From Sepiola atlantica (Eukaryota; Mollusca; Cephalopoda; Sepiida; Sepiolidae), in NCBI GenBank assembly GCA_963556195.1, contig OY744537.1:20004226-20068225 (forward strand): 64,000 bases of DNA. The letters are read 5' to 3'. Position 1 is the first letter of the stretch, and each line of letters begins with the position of its first letter. The notes under the pieces were generated by a model that worked only from the letters and a program-made list of their open reading frames with translations, made no database searches and was not told the origin of the DNA. Position numbers and translations under genes: made by a program. Below are positions 43,753 to 58,800 of this stretch, one piece after another.

Positions 43753-43879
43753 TTATGCTTGTTGCTTTTGTTTTTCACTTCCTAAGTGATAAAGATTAAT
43801 GCATAAGATTGCAGTTTTAGTCACCGTTAACTTTGTAGGACGTATTTTTCGTTGATATATATTTTTTTAATTAATTTTA

Positions 43880-44090
43880 TACGTACATAAAAGTAACTCA
43901 TGGACACATGTTTCTCTCTATAAGCCATCATCAGCATGGCTAACTTGGAATTGATATTATTGTCTATAGTCTGGAGTTTTACTACCGGACCATGACGCCT
44001 TGCCCGGAAATATGTACGATTTTTATCATCTAATTATTATTAAGTTATGTATTTTTGTAATTGTTTTTATTGGTGATGGCAGCCATCTTG
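43880..44090 (-). mobile_element. tRNA-related SINE-like repeat with hammerhead-like 3' part, copy 2
   Basis: Same layout as copy 1, 330 bp away in the same orientation. Here the B-box region has lost several bases, but the 3' part keeps CATG, CTGATGA, GAAAC, ATGT, GTC, CATG in the order expected for stem I, core, stem III and cleavage triplet. Stem II (TGGCTTATAGAGA) pairs poorly. Confidence 0.5.
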
Positions 44091-44480
44091 GATTTAGAGG
44101 TGGCTAGTCGGGCAGATATGTTTAAGTATTTCCCCACTAGCTGCCCCACTAAAGATTTCCATAGCATTTGTGTAATGATAACACAAATTGATAAGACGCT
44201 ATCCTGCTGGGACGCGATTCCGAGTTCAGTTCCCGCCTTTTATGGAACAACATATTTTTTTTTTTTTACATTTTTTCTAATTTTTAAATCGCGGTTGAAT
44301 TTTTTACTTTGACAGAATGGAAAAGAAAACATAAATGGTCGACACTTTTGACTTTTTTTTTAAGGTGACGCAATTTTTTTTTTTTTTTACGTTTATTCGT
44401 AATCCAAATCACGTTTTTGTTGCAGGCGAAAAAATCCTATTTCTGTCACGTAAATTATTAACTAACGCAAAAAGACTCAC
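44091..44480. other. Non-coding, possible decayed tRNA-like SINE
   Basis: GGTGGCTAGTCGGGCAG (A-box-like, 44089) and GAGTTCAGTTCCCGCC (B-box-like, about 44223) are too far apart for a tRNA unless interrupted. T-rich runs follow. Confidence 0.3.
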
Positions 44481-44507
44481 GGGCAATGCCAGGTGGGTTA
44501 CAGCTAG
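44481..44507 (+). mobile_element. Helitron-like 3' terminus, second
   Basis: Short GGC-AAT-GCC hairpin with outer CAC/GTG pairing, then GGTTACAG and CTAG (44504-44507) before T. Same GGGCAAYGCC...CAGCTAG signature as remnants at 36.6 and 40.2 kb. Confidence 0.42.
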
Positions 44508-44510
44508 TAC

Positions 44511-44600
44511 ATCCCCCCCTCCCCCCACCCCACACACACCCACCCACACACACACATACACCCCCCCCACACACGCCCCCCCCCCCACACGCACGCATAC
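44511..44600. repeat. C-rich (CA)n/(C)n low-complexity tract
   Basis: Runs of C interrupted by CACACA units and ACGC, the only strongly C-rich stretch in the window. Confidence 0.93.
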
Positions 44601-44890
44601 ACATAATTATTTTTTATTTATACAGACATGTACAAAAAGCCGCGACACTGGCATGACCCTTTCCTAATATGAACATCTGAGTGAAAGATCAGACTTTTTC
44701 CGCCTGATGAGATCTTAGTTTCTAATAACTATTGATCGATAACATTGCCATGTCAGTGTAGCGGGTTTTGTACATGTCTGCATGAATAAAAATAATTTAC
44801 TATTGAGTATTTTTTATAATCCCAGTTAAAATTCTGTGGATTTTTATCTTGTAGATGTCTACTTACCTGGATTAGTATATGTATATATAT
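44601..44890. other. Non-coding
   Basis: No feature recognised. 44620-44640 ACATGTACAAAAAGCCGCGA is partly mirrored at 44770 (TTTTGTACATGTCTG), an imperfect inverted repeat. Confidence 0.4.
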
Positions 44891-45272
44891 ATAGTCTTGG
44901 AAGTTTCTCAACCATTAAAACTATATTTAACCCCCCCCCCCAAAAAAAAACCTTAAGTCCCAAGTCGTTCACAGGAAAATCACTCATGTAAGTCAATTTA
45001 ATTTTTTCAGTTACTATATTAGTTTGCTTCTACATTATTTAAGGGATCATCAGTTGTTTACCATGAAAAACTGTTTCGGGAATTTAAAAACAAGACAGTA
45101 TTTAATTTCATGGCTTCCCAGTAGAGTTGATCAGACCCCACTCCCCTTAAAAGACAAAAACATAAACGTTCCGTATACTAAACCTAAGTTTTGTTCCGTA
45201 TAAATGTTTTGCTAACTTATATTAATTATTAAAAAAAGAAAAAAGTCCTCCTTACCTGTGTTGTTCGTCTGT
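44891..45272 (-). repeat. TA-tailed interspersed element, copy D (near full length)
   Basis: Reverse complement of copy A over essentially its whole ~385 bp, including the segment around GGGGTCTGATCAACTCT that copies B and C lack. TA repeats sit at its tail end (44878-44890). Confidence 0.78.
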
Positions 45273-45353
45273 CTAATAAAATGTATCCGTTACTTACAAA
45301 AATGTTGCTGCATTTTAAAGTGTGTAGACGAATCCATTAAACATTGTTTTAAA

Positions 45354-45358
45354 TTATA

Positions 45359-45422
<64 letters not shown>
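45354..45422. repeat. (TA)n microsatellite
   Basis: TA tract interrupted once, ending at the MITE terminus; resumes at 45809. Confidence 0.95.
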
Positions 45423-45425
<3 letters not shown>

Positions 45426-45808
45426 GGTGGGCCAAAATAAGGGTCCTATCTTTAAATTTGAATAACATGAATTTGAATAACTTCCACAAAATAAAAGTTA
45501 AACTCACCAAACTTTATGTGTGTGTAGACTGACCCTTCCGAGATTTTTTGAAATAAACAAAACAAATTTTAGCCGAAAAACACTTCTTAAAACTTACAAA
45601 AACTAAAGTATTGTTTTTTACACTGTTTTTAGTTTTTTAAGCAAAAATAATGTTTTCTAAATGAGGGTACGTTCCTTAGGGCTAATACGGCTCATGCTTG
45701 CTTCGGAAGGGGTCCTTTACTTATTCTAAAAAAAAAAATTAAAAAAAAATCAATAAATAAAAAAGTTATGAATTTTTAAAAATAGGACCCTTATTTTTGC
45801 CCACCCTG
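45423..45808 (-). mobile_element. mariner-type MITE, copy 3
   Basis: 386 bp, nearly identical to copy 2 and in the same orientation, both terminal repeats intact and flanked by TA repeats. Confidence 0.9.
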
Positions 45809-46337
45809 TATATATATATATATATATACATATAAACACCGTATCAAAATTGTCGTCTGGTACAAATCGACTCGTCATCTCTCGGGCGTTTGCATAGGAT
45901 AGCCGAACGCTTCCGACAAGAAACTCACGGAAACTGGGTCAAGATCAATATAAGTACCCAATTTAAATACACAGATGTCAAATATATAATTTATTCCAGT
46001 TTTAGTTAAGTATAGGTTGAAAAAGAAATGTCGTAAGTTAGTAATAGTGTAGCATAGCTGTGGTGTTCTTCAACCCATACGGCGCGTCCACTACGTTGGC
46101 AGAATCAGATGGTTGAAATGCTGTAGTTGCAATCGCGACGTTCCCATCTTCTCTTCTCTCGGTTGCCGTCTTCTTCGAAATAACCGATTTCATAAACCTT
46201 ATTAATAAAAAAAAAACCCGACGAATGGAATTGGTTTAAAAAATCTTTTTGGGGTTTTATTCTTTCTTCATAGCATACATGTACACGTATAAAACATCCA
46301 ACCCCTTCCTCCATGGGTTGACAACAACTATTTGAAC

Positions 46338-46368
<31 letters not shown>

Positions 46369-46807
46369 CTTGTTCAGTCGAAATAGACAGATACTCTGTA
46401 TGCATTCGCCACGTCAGCTTAGTAGCTTCCTGTTCCCGTGACGTCAATGCCGGGACACATACCTGTTATCGACTTCTAACTGGAAATTTTCACTCTACTC
46501 AATTTTAACCATAGTTTTTTTTTACAATTCTCACCCTATTTTCACAAACCTGCCCCTTATCTTGTTACAATAGCACAAATGGACAGAGTTAAACTTCCAA
46601 AAGGTTTCATAGGTTTTTTTTTTTAAATAATAATTTTTTTGCAGTTTGAAATTTTTAGAAATTTAAATCTTATAAATTTGTCGGTTGCTAATATTTATTT
46701 TTGTGTGGGGGTACGAGGTTACTAAGTTAACTCTTATTATACCTGTCTCGCTCTCTCTCTCATACTTTTCTCCATAACTTTCGAAAGAACATTTTTCTTA
46801 AATTAAG
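45809..46807. other. Non-coding up to the satellite edge
   Basis: TA repeats to 45826, then unique AT-rich sequence with (CT)n at 46346-46367 and 46750-46760. No coding signal. Confidence 0.5.
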
Positions 46808-49800
46808 TCATCAAATTTCCTGAAAAAATAACATTACTAAATGCTCATATGATCGATTAAAAAAGATAATATGTAGTTATTAAAAGCATAAGTCAAACAC
46901 AATTTAAAAAATAATATGTAGTTATTAAAAGCATAAGTCAAACACAATTAAAAAAATAATATGTAGTTATTAAAAGCATAAGTCAAACACAATTAAAAAA
47001 TAATATGTAGTTATTAAAAGCATAAGTCAAACACAATTAAAAAAATAATATGTAGTTATTAAAAGCATAAGTCAAACACAATTAAAACAATAATATGTAG
47101 TTATTAAAAGCATAAGTCAAACACAATTAAAAAAATAATATGTAGTTATTAAAAGCATAAGTCAAACACAATTAAAACAATAATATGTAGTTATTAAAGC
47201 ATAAGTCAAACACAATTAAAAAAATAATATGTAGTTATTAAAAGCATAAGTCAAACACAATTAAAACAATAATATGTAGTTATTAAAAGCATAAGTCAAA
47301 CACAATTAAAAAAATAATATGTAGTTATTAAAAGCATAAGTCAAACACAATTAAAACAATAATATGTAGTTATTAAAAGCAGAAGTCAAACACAATTAAA
47401 AAAATAATATGTAGTTATTAAAAGCATAAGTCAAACACAATTAAAAAAATAATATGTAGTTATTAAAAGCATAAGTCAAACACAATTAAAAAAATAATAT
47501 GTAGTTATTAAAAGCATAAGTCAAACACAATTAAAAAAATAATATGTAGTTATTAAAAGCATAAGTCAAACACAATTAAAAAAATCATATGTAGTTATTA
47601 AAAGCATAAGTCAAACACAATTAAAAAAATAATATGTAGTTATTAAAAGCATAAGTCAAACACAATTAAAAAATTATATGTAGTTATTAAAAGCATAAGT
47701 CAAACACAATTAAAACAATAATATGTAGTTATTAAAAGCATAAGTCAAACACAATTAAAACAATAATATGTAGTTATTAAAAGCATAAGTCAAACACAAT
47801 TAAAACAATAATATGTAGTTATTAAAAGCATAAGTCAAACACAATTAAAAAAATAATATGTAGTTATTAAAAGCATAAGTCAAACACAATTAAAAAAATA
47901 ATATGTAGTTATTCAAAGCATAAGTCAAACACAATTAAAAAAATAATATGTAGTTATTAAAAGCATAAGTGAAACACAATTAAAAAAAATAATATGTAGT
48001 TATTAAAAGCATAAGTCAAACACAATTAAAAAGATAATATGTAGTTATTAAAAGCATAAGTCAAACACAATTAAAAAATAATATGTAGTTATTAAAAGCA
48101 TAAGTCAAACACAGTTAAAAAAATAATATGTAGTTATTAAAAGCATAAGTCAAACACAATTAAAAAAATAATATGTAGTTATTAAAAGCATAAGTCAAAC
48201 ACAATTAAAAAAATAATATGTAGTTATTAAAAGCATAAGTCAAACACAATTAAAAAAATAATATGTAGTTATTAAAAGCATAAGTCAAACACAATTAAAA
48301 AAATAATATGTAGTTATTAAAAGCATAAGTCAAACACAATTAAAAAAATAATATGTAGTTATTAAAAGCATAAGTCAAACACAATTAAAAAAATAATATG
48401 TAGTTATTAAAAGCATAAGTCAAACACAATTAAAAAAATAATATGTAGTTATTAAAAGCATAAGTCAAACACAATTTAAAAAATAATATGTAGTTATTAA
48501 AAGCATAAGTCAAACACAATTAAAAAAATAATATGTAGTTATTAAAAGCATAAGTCAAACACAATTAAAACAATAATATGTAGTTATTAAAAGCATAAGA
48601 CAAACACAATTAAAAAATTATATCATCAAATTTCCCTAAAAATAACATTACTAAATGCTCATATGATCGATTAAAAAAATAATATGTAGTTATTAAAAGC
48701 ATAAGTCAAACACGATTAAAAAAAATAATATGTACTTATTAAAAGCATAAGTCAAACACAATTAAAACAATAATATGTAGTTATTAAAAGCATAAGTCAA
48801 ACACAATTAAAACAATAATATGTAGTTATTAAAAGCATAAGTCAAACGCAATTAAAAAAATAATATGTAGTTATTAAAAGCATAAGTCAAACACAATTAA
48901 AAAAATAATATGTAGTTATTAAAAGCATAAGTCAAACACAATTAAAACAATAATATGTAGTTATTAAAAGCATAAGTCAAACACAATTAAAAAAATAATA
49001 TGTAGTTATTAAAAGCATAAGTCAAACACAATTAAAAAAATAATATGTAGTTATTAAAAGCATAAGTCAAACACAATTAAAAAATAATATGTAGTTATTA
49101 AAAGCATAAGTCAAACACAATTAAAAAAATAATATGTAGTTATTAAAAGCATAAGTCAAACACAATTAAAAAAATAATATGTAGTTATTAAAAGCATAAG
49201 TCAAACACAATTAAAAAATAATATGTAGTTATTAAAAGCATAAGTGAAACACGGTTAAAACAATAATATGTAGTTATTAAAAGCATAAGTCAAACGCAAT
49301 TAAAAAAATAATATGTAGTTATTAAAAGCATAAGTCAAACACAATTAAAAAAATAATATGTAGTTATTAAAAGCATAAGTCAAACACAATTAAAACAATA
49401 ATATGTAGTTATTAAAAGCATAAGTCAAACACAATTAAAAAAATAATATGTAGTTATTAAAAGCATAAGTCAAACACAATTAAAAAAATAATATGTAGTT
49501 ATTAAAAGCATAAGTCAAACACAATTAAAACAATAATATGTAGTTATTAAAAGCATAAGTCAAACACAATTAAAAAAATAATATGTAGTTATTAAAAGCA
49601 TAAGTCAAACGCAATTAAAAAAATAATATGTAGTTATTAAAAGCATAAGTCAAACACAATTAAAAAAATAATATGTAGTTATTAAAAGCATAAGTCAAAC
49701 ACAATTAAAACAATAATATGTAGTTATTAAAAGCATAAGTCAAACACAATTAAAAAAATAATATGTAGTTATTAAAAGCATAAGTCAAACACAATTAAAA

Positions 49801-52800
49801 AATAATATGTACTTATTAAAAGCATAAGTCAAACACAATTAAAAAAATAATATGTAGTTATTAAAAGCATAAGTCAAACACAATTAAAAAAATAATATGT
49901 AGTTATTAAAAGCATAAGTCAAACACAATTAAAAAAATAATATGTAGTTATTAAAAGCATGAGTCAAACACAATTAAAACAATAATATGTAGTTATTAAA
50001 AGCATAAGTCAAACACAATTAAAAAAATAATATGTAGTTATTAAAAGCATAAGTCAAACACAATTAAAAAATAATATGTAGTTATTAAAAGCATAAGTCA
50101 AACACAATTAAAACAATAATATGTAGTTATTAAAAGCATAAGTCAAACACAATTAAAAAAATAATATGTAGTTATTAAAAGCATAAGTCAAACACAATTA
50201 AAAAAATAATATGTAGTTATTAAAAGCATAAGTCAAACACAATTAAAAAATAATATGTACTTATTAAAAGCATAAGTCAAACACAATTAAAAAAATAATA
50301 TGTAGTTATTAAAAGCATAAGTCAAACACAATTAAAAAAATAATATGTAGTTATTAAAAGCATAAGTCAAACACAATTAAAAAAATAATATGTAGTTATT
50401 AAAAGCATAAGTCAAACACAATTAAAACAATAATATGTAGTTATTAAAAGCATAAGTCAAACACAATTAAAAAAATAATATGTAGTTATTAAAAGCATAA
50501 GTCAAACACAATTAAAAAAATAATATGTAGTTATTAAAAGCATAAGTCAAACACAATTAAAAAAATAATATGTAGTTATTAAAAGCATAAGTCAAACACA
50601 ATTAAAAAAATAATATGTAGTTATTAAAAGCATAAGTCAAACACAATTAAAAAAATAATATGTAGTTATTAAAAGCATAAGTCAAACACAATTAAAAAAA
50701 TAATATGTAATTATTAAAAGCATAAGTCAAACACAATTAAAAAAATAATATGTAGTTATTAAAAGCATAAGTCAAACACAATTAAAACAATAATATGTAG
50801 TTATTAAAAGCATAAGTCAAACACAATTAAAAAAATAATATGTAGTTATTAAAAGCATAAGTCAAACACAATTAAAACAATAATATGTAGTTATTAAAGC
50901 ATAAGTCAAACACAATTAAAAAAATAATATGTAGTTATTAAAAGCATAAGTCAAACACAATTAAAACAATAATATGTAGTTATTAAAAGCATAAGTCAAA
51001 CACAATTAAAAAAATAATATGTAGTTATTAAAAGCATAAGTCAAACACAATTAAAACAATAATATGTAGTTATTAAAAGCATAAGTCAAACACAATTAAA
51101 AAAATAATATGTAGTTATTAAAAGCATAAGTCAAACACAATTAAAAAAATAATATGTAGTTATTAAAAGCATAAGTCAAACACAATTAAAAAAATAATAT
51201 GTAGTTATTAAAAGCATAAGTCAAACACAATTAAAAAAATAATATGTAGTTATTAAAAGCATAAGTCAAACACAATTAAAAAAATAATATGTAGTTATTA
51301 AAAGCATAAGTCAAACACAATTAAAAAAATAATATGTAGTTATTAAAAGCATAAGTCAAACACAATTAAAAAATTATATGTAGTTATTAAAAGCATAAGT
51401 CAAACACAATTAAAACAATAATATGTAGTTATTAAAAGCATAAGTCAAACACAATTAAAACAATAATATGTAGTTATTAAAAGCATAAGTCAAACACAAT
51501 TAAAACAATAATATGTAGTTATTAAAAGCATAAGTCAAACACAATTAAAAAAATAATATGTAGTTATTAAAAGCATAAGTCAAACACAATTAAAAAAATA
51601 ATATGTAGTTATTAAAAGCATAAGTCAAACACAATTAAAAAAATAATATGTAGTTATTAAAAGCATAAGTGAAACACAATTAAAAAAAATAATATGTAGT
51701 TATTAAAAGCATAAGTCAAACACAATTAAAAAGATAATATGTAGTTATTAAAAGCATAAGTCAAACACAATTAAAAAATAATATGTAGTTATTAAAAGCA
51801 TAAGTCAAACACAGTTAAAAAAATAATATGTAGTTATTAAAAGCATAAGTCAAACACAATTAAAAAAATAATATGTAGTTATTAAAAGCATAAGTCAAAC
51901 ACAATTAAAAAAATAATATGTAGTTATTAAAAGCATAAGTCAAACACAATTAAAAAAATAATATGTAGTTATTAAAAGCATAAGTCAAACCCAATTAAAA
52001 AAATAATATGTAGTTATTAAAAGCATAAGTCAAACACAATTAAAAAAATAATATGTAGTTATTAAAAGCATAAGTCAAACACAATTAAAAAAATAATATG
52101 TAGTTATTAAAAGCATAAGTCAAACACAATTAAAAAAATAATATGTAGTTATTAAAAGCATAAGTCAAACACAATTTAAAAAATAATGTGTAGTTATTAA
52201 AAGCATAAGTGAAACACAATTTAAAAAATAATATGTAGTTATTAAAAGCATAAGTCAAACACAATTAAAAAAATAATATGTAGTTATTAAAAGCATAAGT
52301 GAAACACAATTTAAAAAATAATATGTAGTTATTAAAAGCATAAGTCAAACACAATTAAAAAAATAATATGTAGTTATTAAAAGCATAAGTCAAACACAAT
52401 TAAAAAAATAATGTGTAGTTATTAAAAGCATAAGTCAAACACAATTAAAACAATAATATGTAGTTATTAAAGCATAAGTCAAACACAATTAAAAAAATAA
52501 TATGTAGTTATTAAAAGCATAAGTCAAACACAATTAAAACAATAATATGTAGTTATTAAAGCATAAGTCAAACACAATTAAAAAAATAATATGTAGTTAT
52601 TAAAAGCATAAGTCAAACACAATTAAAAAAATAATATGTAGTTATTAAAAGCATAAGTCAAACACAATTAAAAAAATAATATGTAGTTATTAAAAGCATA
52701 AGTCAAACACAATTAAAAAAATAATATGTAGTTATTAAAAGCATAAGTGAAACACAATTAAAACAATAATATGTAGTTATTAAAAGCATAAGTGAAACAC

Positions 52801-55800
52801 AATTTAAAAAATAATATGTAGTTATTAAAAGCATAAGTCAAACACAATTAAAAAAATAATATGTAGTTATTAAAAGCATAAGTCAAACACAATTAAAAAA
52901 TAATGTGTAGTTATTAAAAGAATAAGTGAAACACAATTTAAAAAATAATATGTAGTTATTAAAAGCATAAGTCAAACACAATTAAAAAAATAATATGTAC
53001 TTATTAAAAGCATAAGTTAAACACAATTTAAAAAATAATATGTAGTTATTAAAAGCATAAGTGAAACACAATTAAAACAATAATATGTAGTTATTTAAGC
53101 ATAAGTCAAACACAATTAAAAAAATAATATGTAGTTATTAAAAGCATAAGTCAAACACAATTAAAAAAATAATATGTAGTTATTAAAAGCATAAGTCAAA
53201 CACAATTAAAAAAATAATATGTAGTTATTAAAAGCATAAGTCAAACACAATTAAAAAAATAATATGTAATTATTAAAAGCATAAGTCAAACACAATTAAA
53301 AAAATAATATGTAGTTATTAAAAGCATAAGTCAAACACAATTAAAACAATAATATGTAGTTATTAAAAGCATAAGTCAAACACAATTAAAAAAATAATAT
53401 GTAGTTATTAAAAGCATAAGTCAAACACAATTAAAACAATAATATGTAGTTATTAAAGCATAAGTCAAACACAATTAAAAAAATAATATGTAGTTATTAA
53501 AAGCATAAGTCAAACACAATTAAAACAATAATATGTAGTTATTAAAAGCATAAGTCAAACACAATTAAAAAAATAATATGTAGTTATTAAAAGCATAAGT
53601 CAAACACAATTAAAACAATAATATGTAGTTATTAAAAGCATAAGTCAAACACAATTAAAAAAATAATATGTAGTTATTAAAAGCATAAGTCAAACACAAT
53701 TAAAAAAATAATATGTAGTTATTAAAAGCATAAGTCAAACACAATTAAAAAAATAATATGTAGTTATTAAAAGCATAAGTCAAACACAATTAAAAAAATA
53801 ATATGTAGTTATTAAAAGCATAAGTCAAACACAATTAAAAAAATAATATGTAGTTATTAAAAGCATAAGTCAAACACAATTAAAAAAATAATATGTAGTT
53901 ATTAAAAGCATAAGTCAAACACAATTAAAAAATTATATGTAGTTATTAAAAGCATAAGTCAAACACAATTAAAACAATAATATGTAGTTATTAAAAGCAT
54001 AAGTCAAACACAATTAAAACAATAATATGTAGTTATTAAAAGCATAAGTCAAACACAATTAAAACAATAATATGTAGTTATTAAAAGCATAAGTCAAACA
54101 CAATTAAAAAAATAATATGTAGTTATTAAAAGCATAAGTCAAACACAATTAAAAAAATAATATGTAGTTATTAAAAGCATAAGTCAAACACAATTAAAAA
54201 AATAATATGTAGTTATTAAAAGCATAAGTCAAACACAATTAAAAAAATAATATGTAGTTATTAAAAGCATAAGTCAAACACAATTAAAACAATAATATGT
54301 AGTTATTAAAGCATAAGTCAAACACAATTAAAAAAATAATATGTAGTTATTAAAAGCATAAGTCAAACACAATTAAAACAATAATATGTAGTTATTAAAA
54401 GCATAAGTCAAACACAATTAAAAAAATAATATGTAGTTATTAAAAGCATAAGTCAAACACAATTAAAACAATAATATGTAGTTATTAAAAGCAGAAGTCA
54501 AACACAATTAAAAAAATAATATGTAGTTATTAAAAGCATAAGTCAAACACAATTAAAAAAATAATATGTAGTTATTAAAAGCATAAGTCAAACACAATTA
54601 AAAAAATAATATGTAGTTATTAAAAGCATAAGTCAAACACAATTAAAAAAATAATATGTAGTTATTAAAAGCATAAGTCAAACACAATTAAAAAAATCAT
54701 ATGTAGTTATTAAAAGCATAAGTCAAACACAATTAAAAAAATAATATGTAGTTATTAAAAGCATAAGTCAAACACAATTAAAAAATTATATGTAGTTATT
54801 AAAAGCATAAGTCAAACACAATTAAAACAATAATATGTAGTTATTAAAAGCATAAGTCAAACACAATTAAAACAATAATATGTAGTTATTAAAAGCATAA
54901 GTCAAACACAATTAAAACAATAATATGTAGTTATTAAAAGCATAAGTCAAACACAATTAAAAAAATAATATGTAGTTATTAAAAGCATAAGTCAAACACA
55001 ATTAAAAAAATAATATGTAGTTATTCAAAGCATAAGTCAAACACAATTAAAAAAATAATATGTAGTTATTAAAAGCATAAGTGAAACACAATTAAAAAAA
55101 ATAATATGTAGTTATTAAAAGCATAAGTCAAACACAATTAAAAAGATAATATGTAGTTATTAAAAGCATAAGTCAAACACAATTAAAAAATAATATGTAG
55201 TTATTAAAAGCATAAGTCAAACACAGTTAAAAAAATAATATGTAGTTATTAAAAGCATAAGTCAAACACAATTAAAAAAATAATATGTAGTTATTAAAAG
55301 CATAAGTCAAACACAATTAAAAAAATAATATGTAGTTATTAAAAGCATAAGTCAAACACAATTAAAAAAATAATATGTAGTTATTAAAAGCATAAGTCAA
55401 ACACAATTAAAAAAATAATATGTAGTTATTAAAAGCATAAGTCAAACACAATTAAAAAAATAATATGTAGTTATTAAAAGCATAAGTCAAACACAATTAA
55501 AAAAATAATATGTAGTTATTAAAAGCATAAGTCAAACACAATTAAAAAAATAATATGTAGTTATTAAAAGCATAAGTCAAACACAATTTAAAAAATAATA
55601 TGTAGTTATTAAAAGCATAAGTCAAACACAATTAAAAAAATAATATGTAGTTATTAAAAGCATAAGTCAAACACAATTAAAACAATAATATGTAGTTATT
55701 AAAAGCATAAGACAAACACAATTAAAAAATTATATCATCAAATTTCCCTAAAAATAACATTACTAAATGCTCATATGATCGATTAAAAAAATAATATGTA

Positions 55801-58800
55801 GTTATTAAAAGCATAAGTCAAACACGATTAAAAAAAATAATATGTACTTATTAAAAGCATAAGTCAAACACAATTAAAACAATAATATGTAGTTATTAAA
55901 AGCATAAGTCAAACACAATTAAAACAATAATATGTAGTTATTAAAAGCATAAGTCAAACGCAATTAAAAAAATAATATGTAGTTATTAAAAGCATAAGTC
56001 AAACACAATTAAAAAAATAATATGTAGTTATTAAAAGCATAAGTCAAACACAATTAAAACAATAATATGTAGTTATTAAAAGCATAAGTCAAACACAATT
56101 AAAAAAATAATATGTAGTTATTAAAAGCATAAGTCAAACACAATTTAAAAAATAATATGTAGTTATTAAAAGCATAAGTCAAACACAATTAAAAAATAAT
56201 ATGTAGTTATTAAAAGCATAAGTCAAACACAATTAAAAAAATAATATGTAGTTATTAAAAGCATAAGTCAAACACAATTAAAAAAATAATATGTAGTTAT
56301 TAAAAGCATAAGTCAAACACAATTAAAAAATAATATGTAGTTATTAAAAGCATAAGTGAAACACGGTTAAAACAATAATATGTAGTTATTAAAAGCATAA
56401 GTCAAACGCAATTAAAAAAATAATATGTAGTTATTAAAAGCATAAGTCAAACACAATTAAAAAAATAATATGTAGTTATTAAAAGCATAAGTCAAACACA
56501 ATTAAAACAATAATATGTAGTTATTAAAAGCATAAGTCAAACACAATTAAAAAAATAATATGTAGTTATTAAAAGCATAAGTCAAACACAATTAAAAAAA
56601 TAATATGTAGTTATTAAAAGCATAAGTCAAACACAATTAAAACAATAATATGTAGTTATTAAAAGCATAAGTCAAACACAATTAAAAAAATAATATGTAG
56701 TTATTAAAAGCATAAGTCAAACGCAATTAAAAAAATAATATGTAGTTATTAAAAGCATAAGTCAAACACAATTAAAAAAATAATATGTAGTTATTAAAAG
56801 CATAAGTCAAACACAATTAAAACAATAATATGTAGTTATTAAAAGCATAAGTCAAACACAATTAAAAAAATAATATGTAGTTATTAAAAGCATAAGTCAA
56901 ACACAATTAAAAAATAATATGTACTTATTAAAAGCATAAGTCAAACACAATTAAAAAAATAATATGTAGTTATTAAAAGCATAAGTCAAACACAATTAAA
57001 AAAATAATATGTAGTTATTAAAAGCATAAGTCAAACACAATTAAAAAAATAATATGTAGTTATTAAAAGCATAAGTCAAACACAATTAAAACAATAATAT
57101 GTAGTTATTAAAAGCATAAGTCAAACACAATTAAAAAAATAATATGTAGTTATTAAAAGCATAAGTCAAACACAATTAAAAAATAATATGTAGTTATTAA
57201 AAGCATAAGTCAAACACAATTAAAAAAATAATATGTAGTTATTAAAAGCATAAGTCAAACACAATTAAAAAAATAATATGTAGTTATTAAAAGCATAAGT
57301 CAAACACAATTAAAAAAATAATATGTAGTTATTAAAAGCATAAGTCAAACACAATTAAAAAATAATATGTACTTATTAAAAGCATAAGTCAAACACAATT
57401 AAAAAAATAATATGTAGTTATTAAAAGCATAAGTCAAACACAATTAAAAAAATAATATGTAGTTATTAAAAGCATAAGTCAAACACAATTAAAAAAATAA
57501 TATGTAGTTATTAAAAGCATAAGTCAAACACAATTAAAACAATAATATGTAGTTATTAAAAGCATAAGTCAAACACAATTAAAAAAATAATATGTAGTTA
57601 TTAAAAGCATAAGTCAAACACAATTAAAAAAATAATATGTAGTTATTAAAAGCATAAGTCAAACACAATTAAAAAAATAATATGTAGTTATTAAAAGCAT
57701 AAGTCAAACACAATTAAAACAATAATATGTAGTTATTAAAAGCATAAGTCAAACACAATTAAAACAATAATATGTAGTTATTAAAAGCATAAGTCAAACA
57801 CAATTAAAAAAATAATATGTAGTTATTAAAAGCATAAGTCAAACACAATTAAAAAAATAATATGTAGTTATTAAAAGCATAAGTCAAACACAATTAAAAA
57901 AATAATATGTAGTTATTAAAAGCATAAGTCAAACGCAATTAAAAAAATAATATGTAGTTATTAAAAGCATAAGTCAAACACAATTAAAAAAATAATATGT
58001 AGTTATTAAAAGCATAAGTCAAACACAATTAAAACAATAATATGTAGTTATTAAAAGCATAAGTCAAACACAATTAAAAAAATAATATGTAGTTATTAAA
58101 AGCATAAGTCAAACACAATTAAAAAAATAATATGTAGTTATTAAAAGCATAAGTCAAACACAATTAAAACAATAATATGTAGTTATTAAAAGCATAAGTC
58201 AAACACAATTAAAAAAATAATATGTAGTTATTAAAAGCATAAGTGAAACACAATTAAAACAATAATATGTAGTTATTAAAAGCATAAGTGAAACACAATT
58301 AAAAAAATAATATGTAGTTATTAAAAGCATAAGTCAAACACAATTAAAAAAATAATATGTAGTTATTAAAAGCATAAGTCAAACACAATTAAAAAAATAA
58401 TATGTAGTTATTAAAAGCATAAGTCAAACACAATTAAAACAATAATATGTAGTTATTAAAGCATAAGTCAAACACAATTAAAAAAATAATATGTAGTTAT
58501 TAAAAGCATAAGTCTAACACAATTAAAAAAATAATATGTAGTTATTAAAAGCATAAGTCAAACACAATTAAAAAAATAATATGTAGTTATTAAAAGCATA
58601 AGTGAAACACAATTAAAACAATAATATGTAGTTATTAAAAGCATAAGTGAAACACAATTTAAAAAATAATATGTAGTTATTAAAAGCATAAGTCAAACAC
58701 AATTAAAAAAATAATATGTAGTTATTAAAAGCATAAGTCAAACACAATTAAAAAAATAATGTGTAGTTATTAAAAGAATAAGTGAAACACAATTTAAAAA

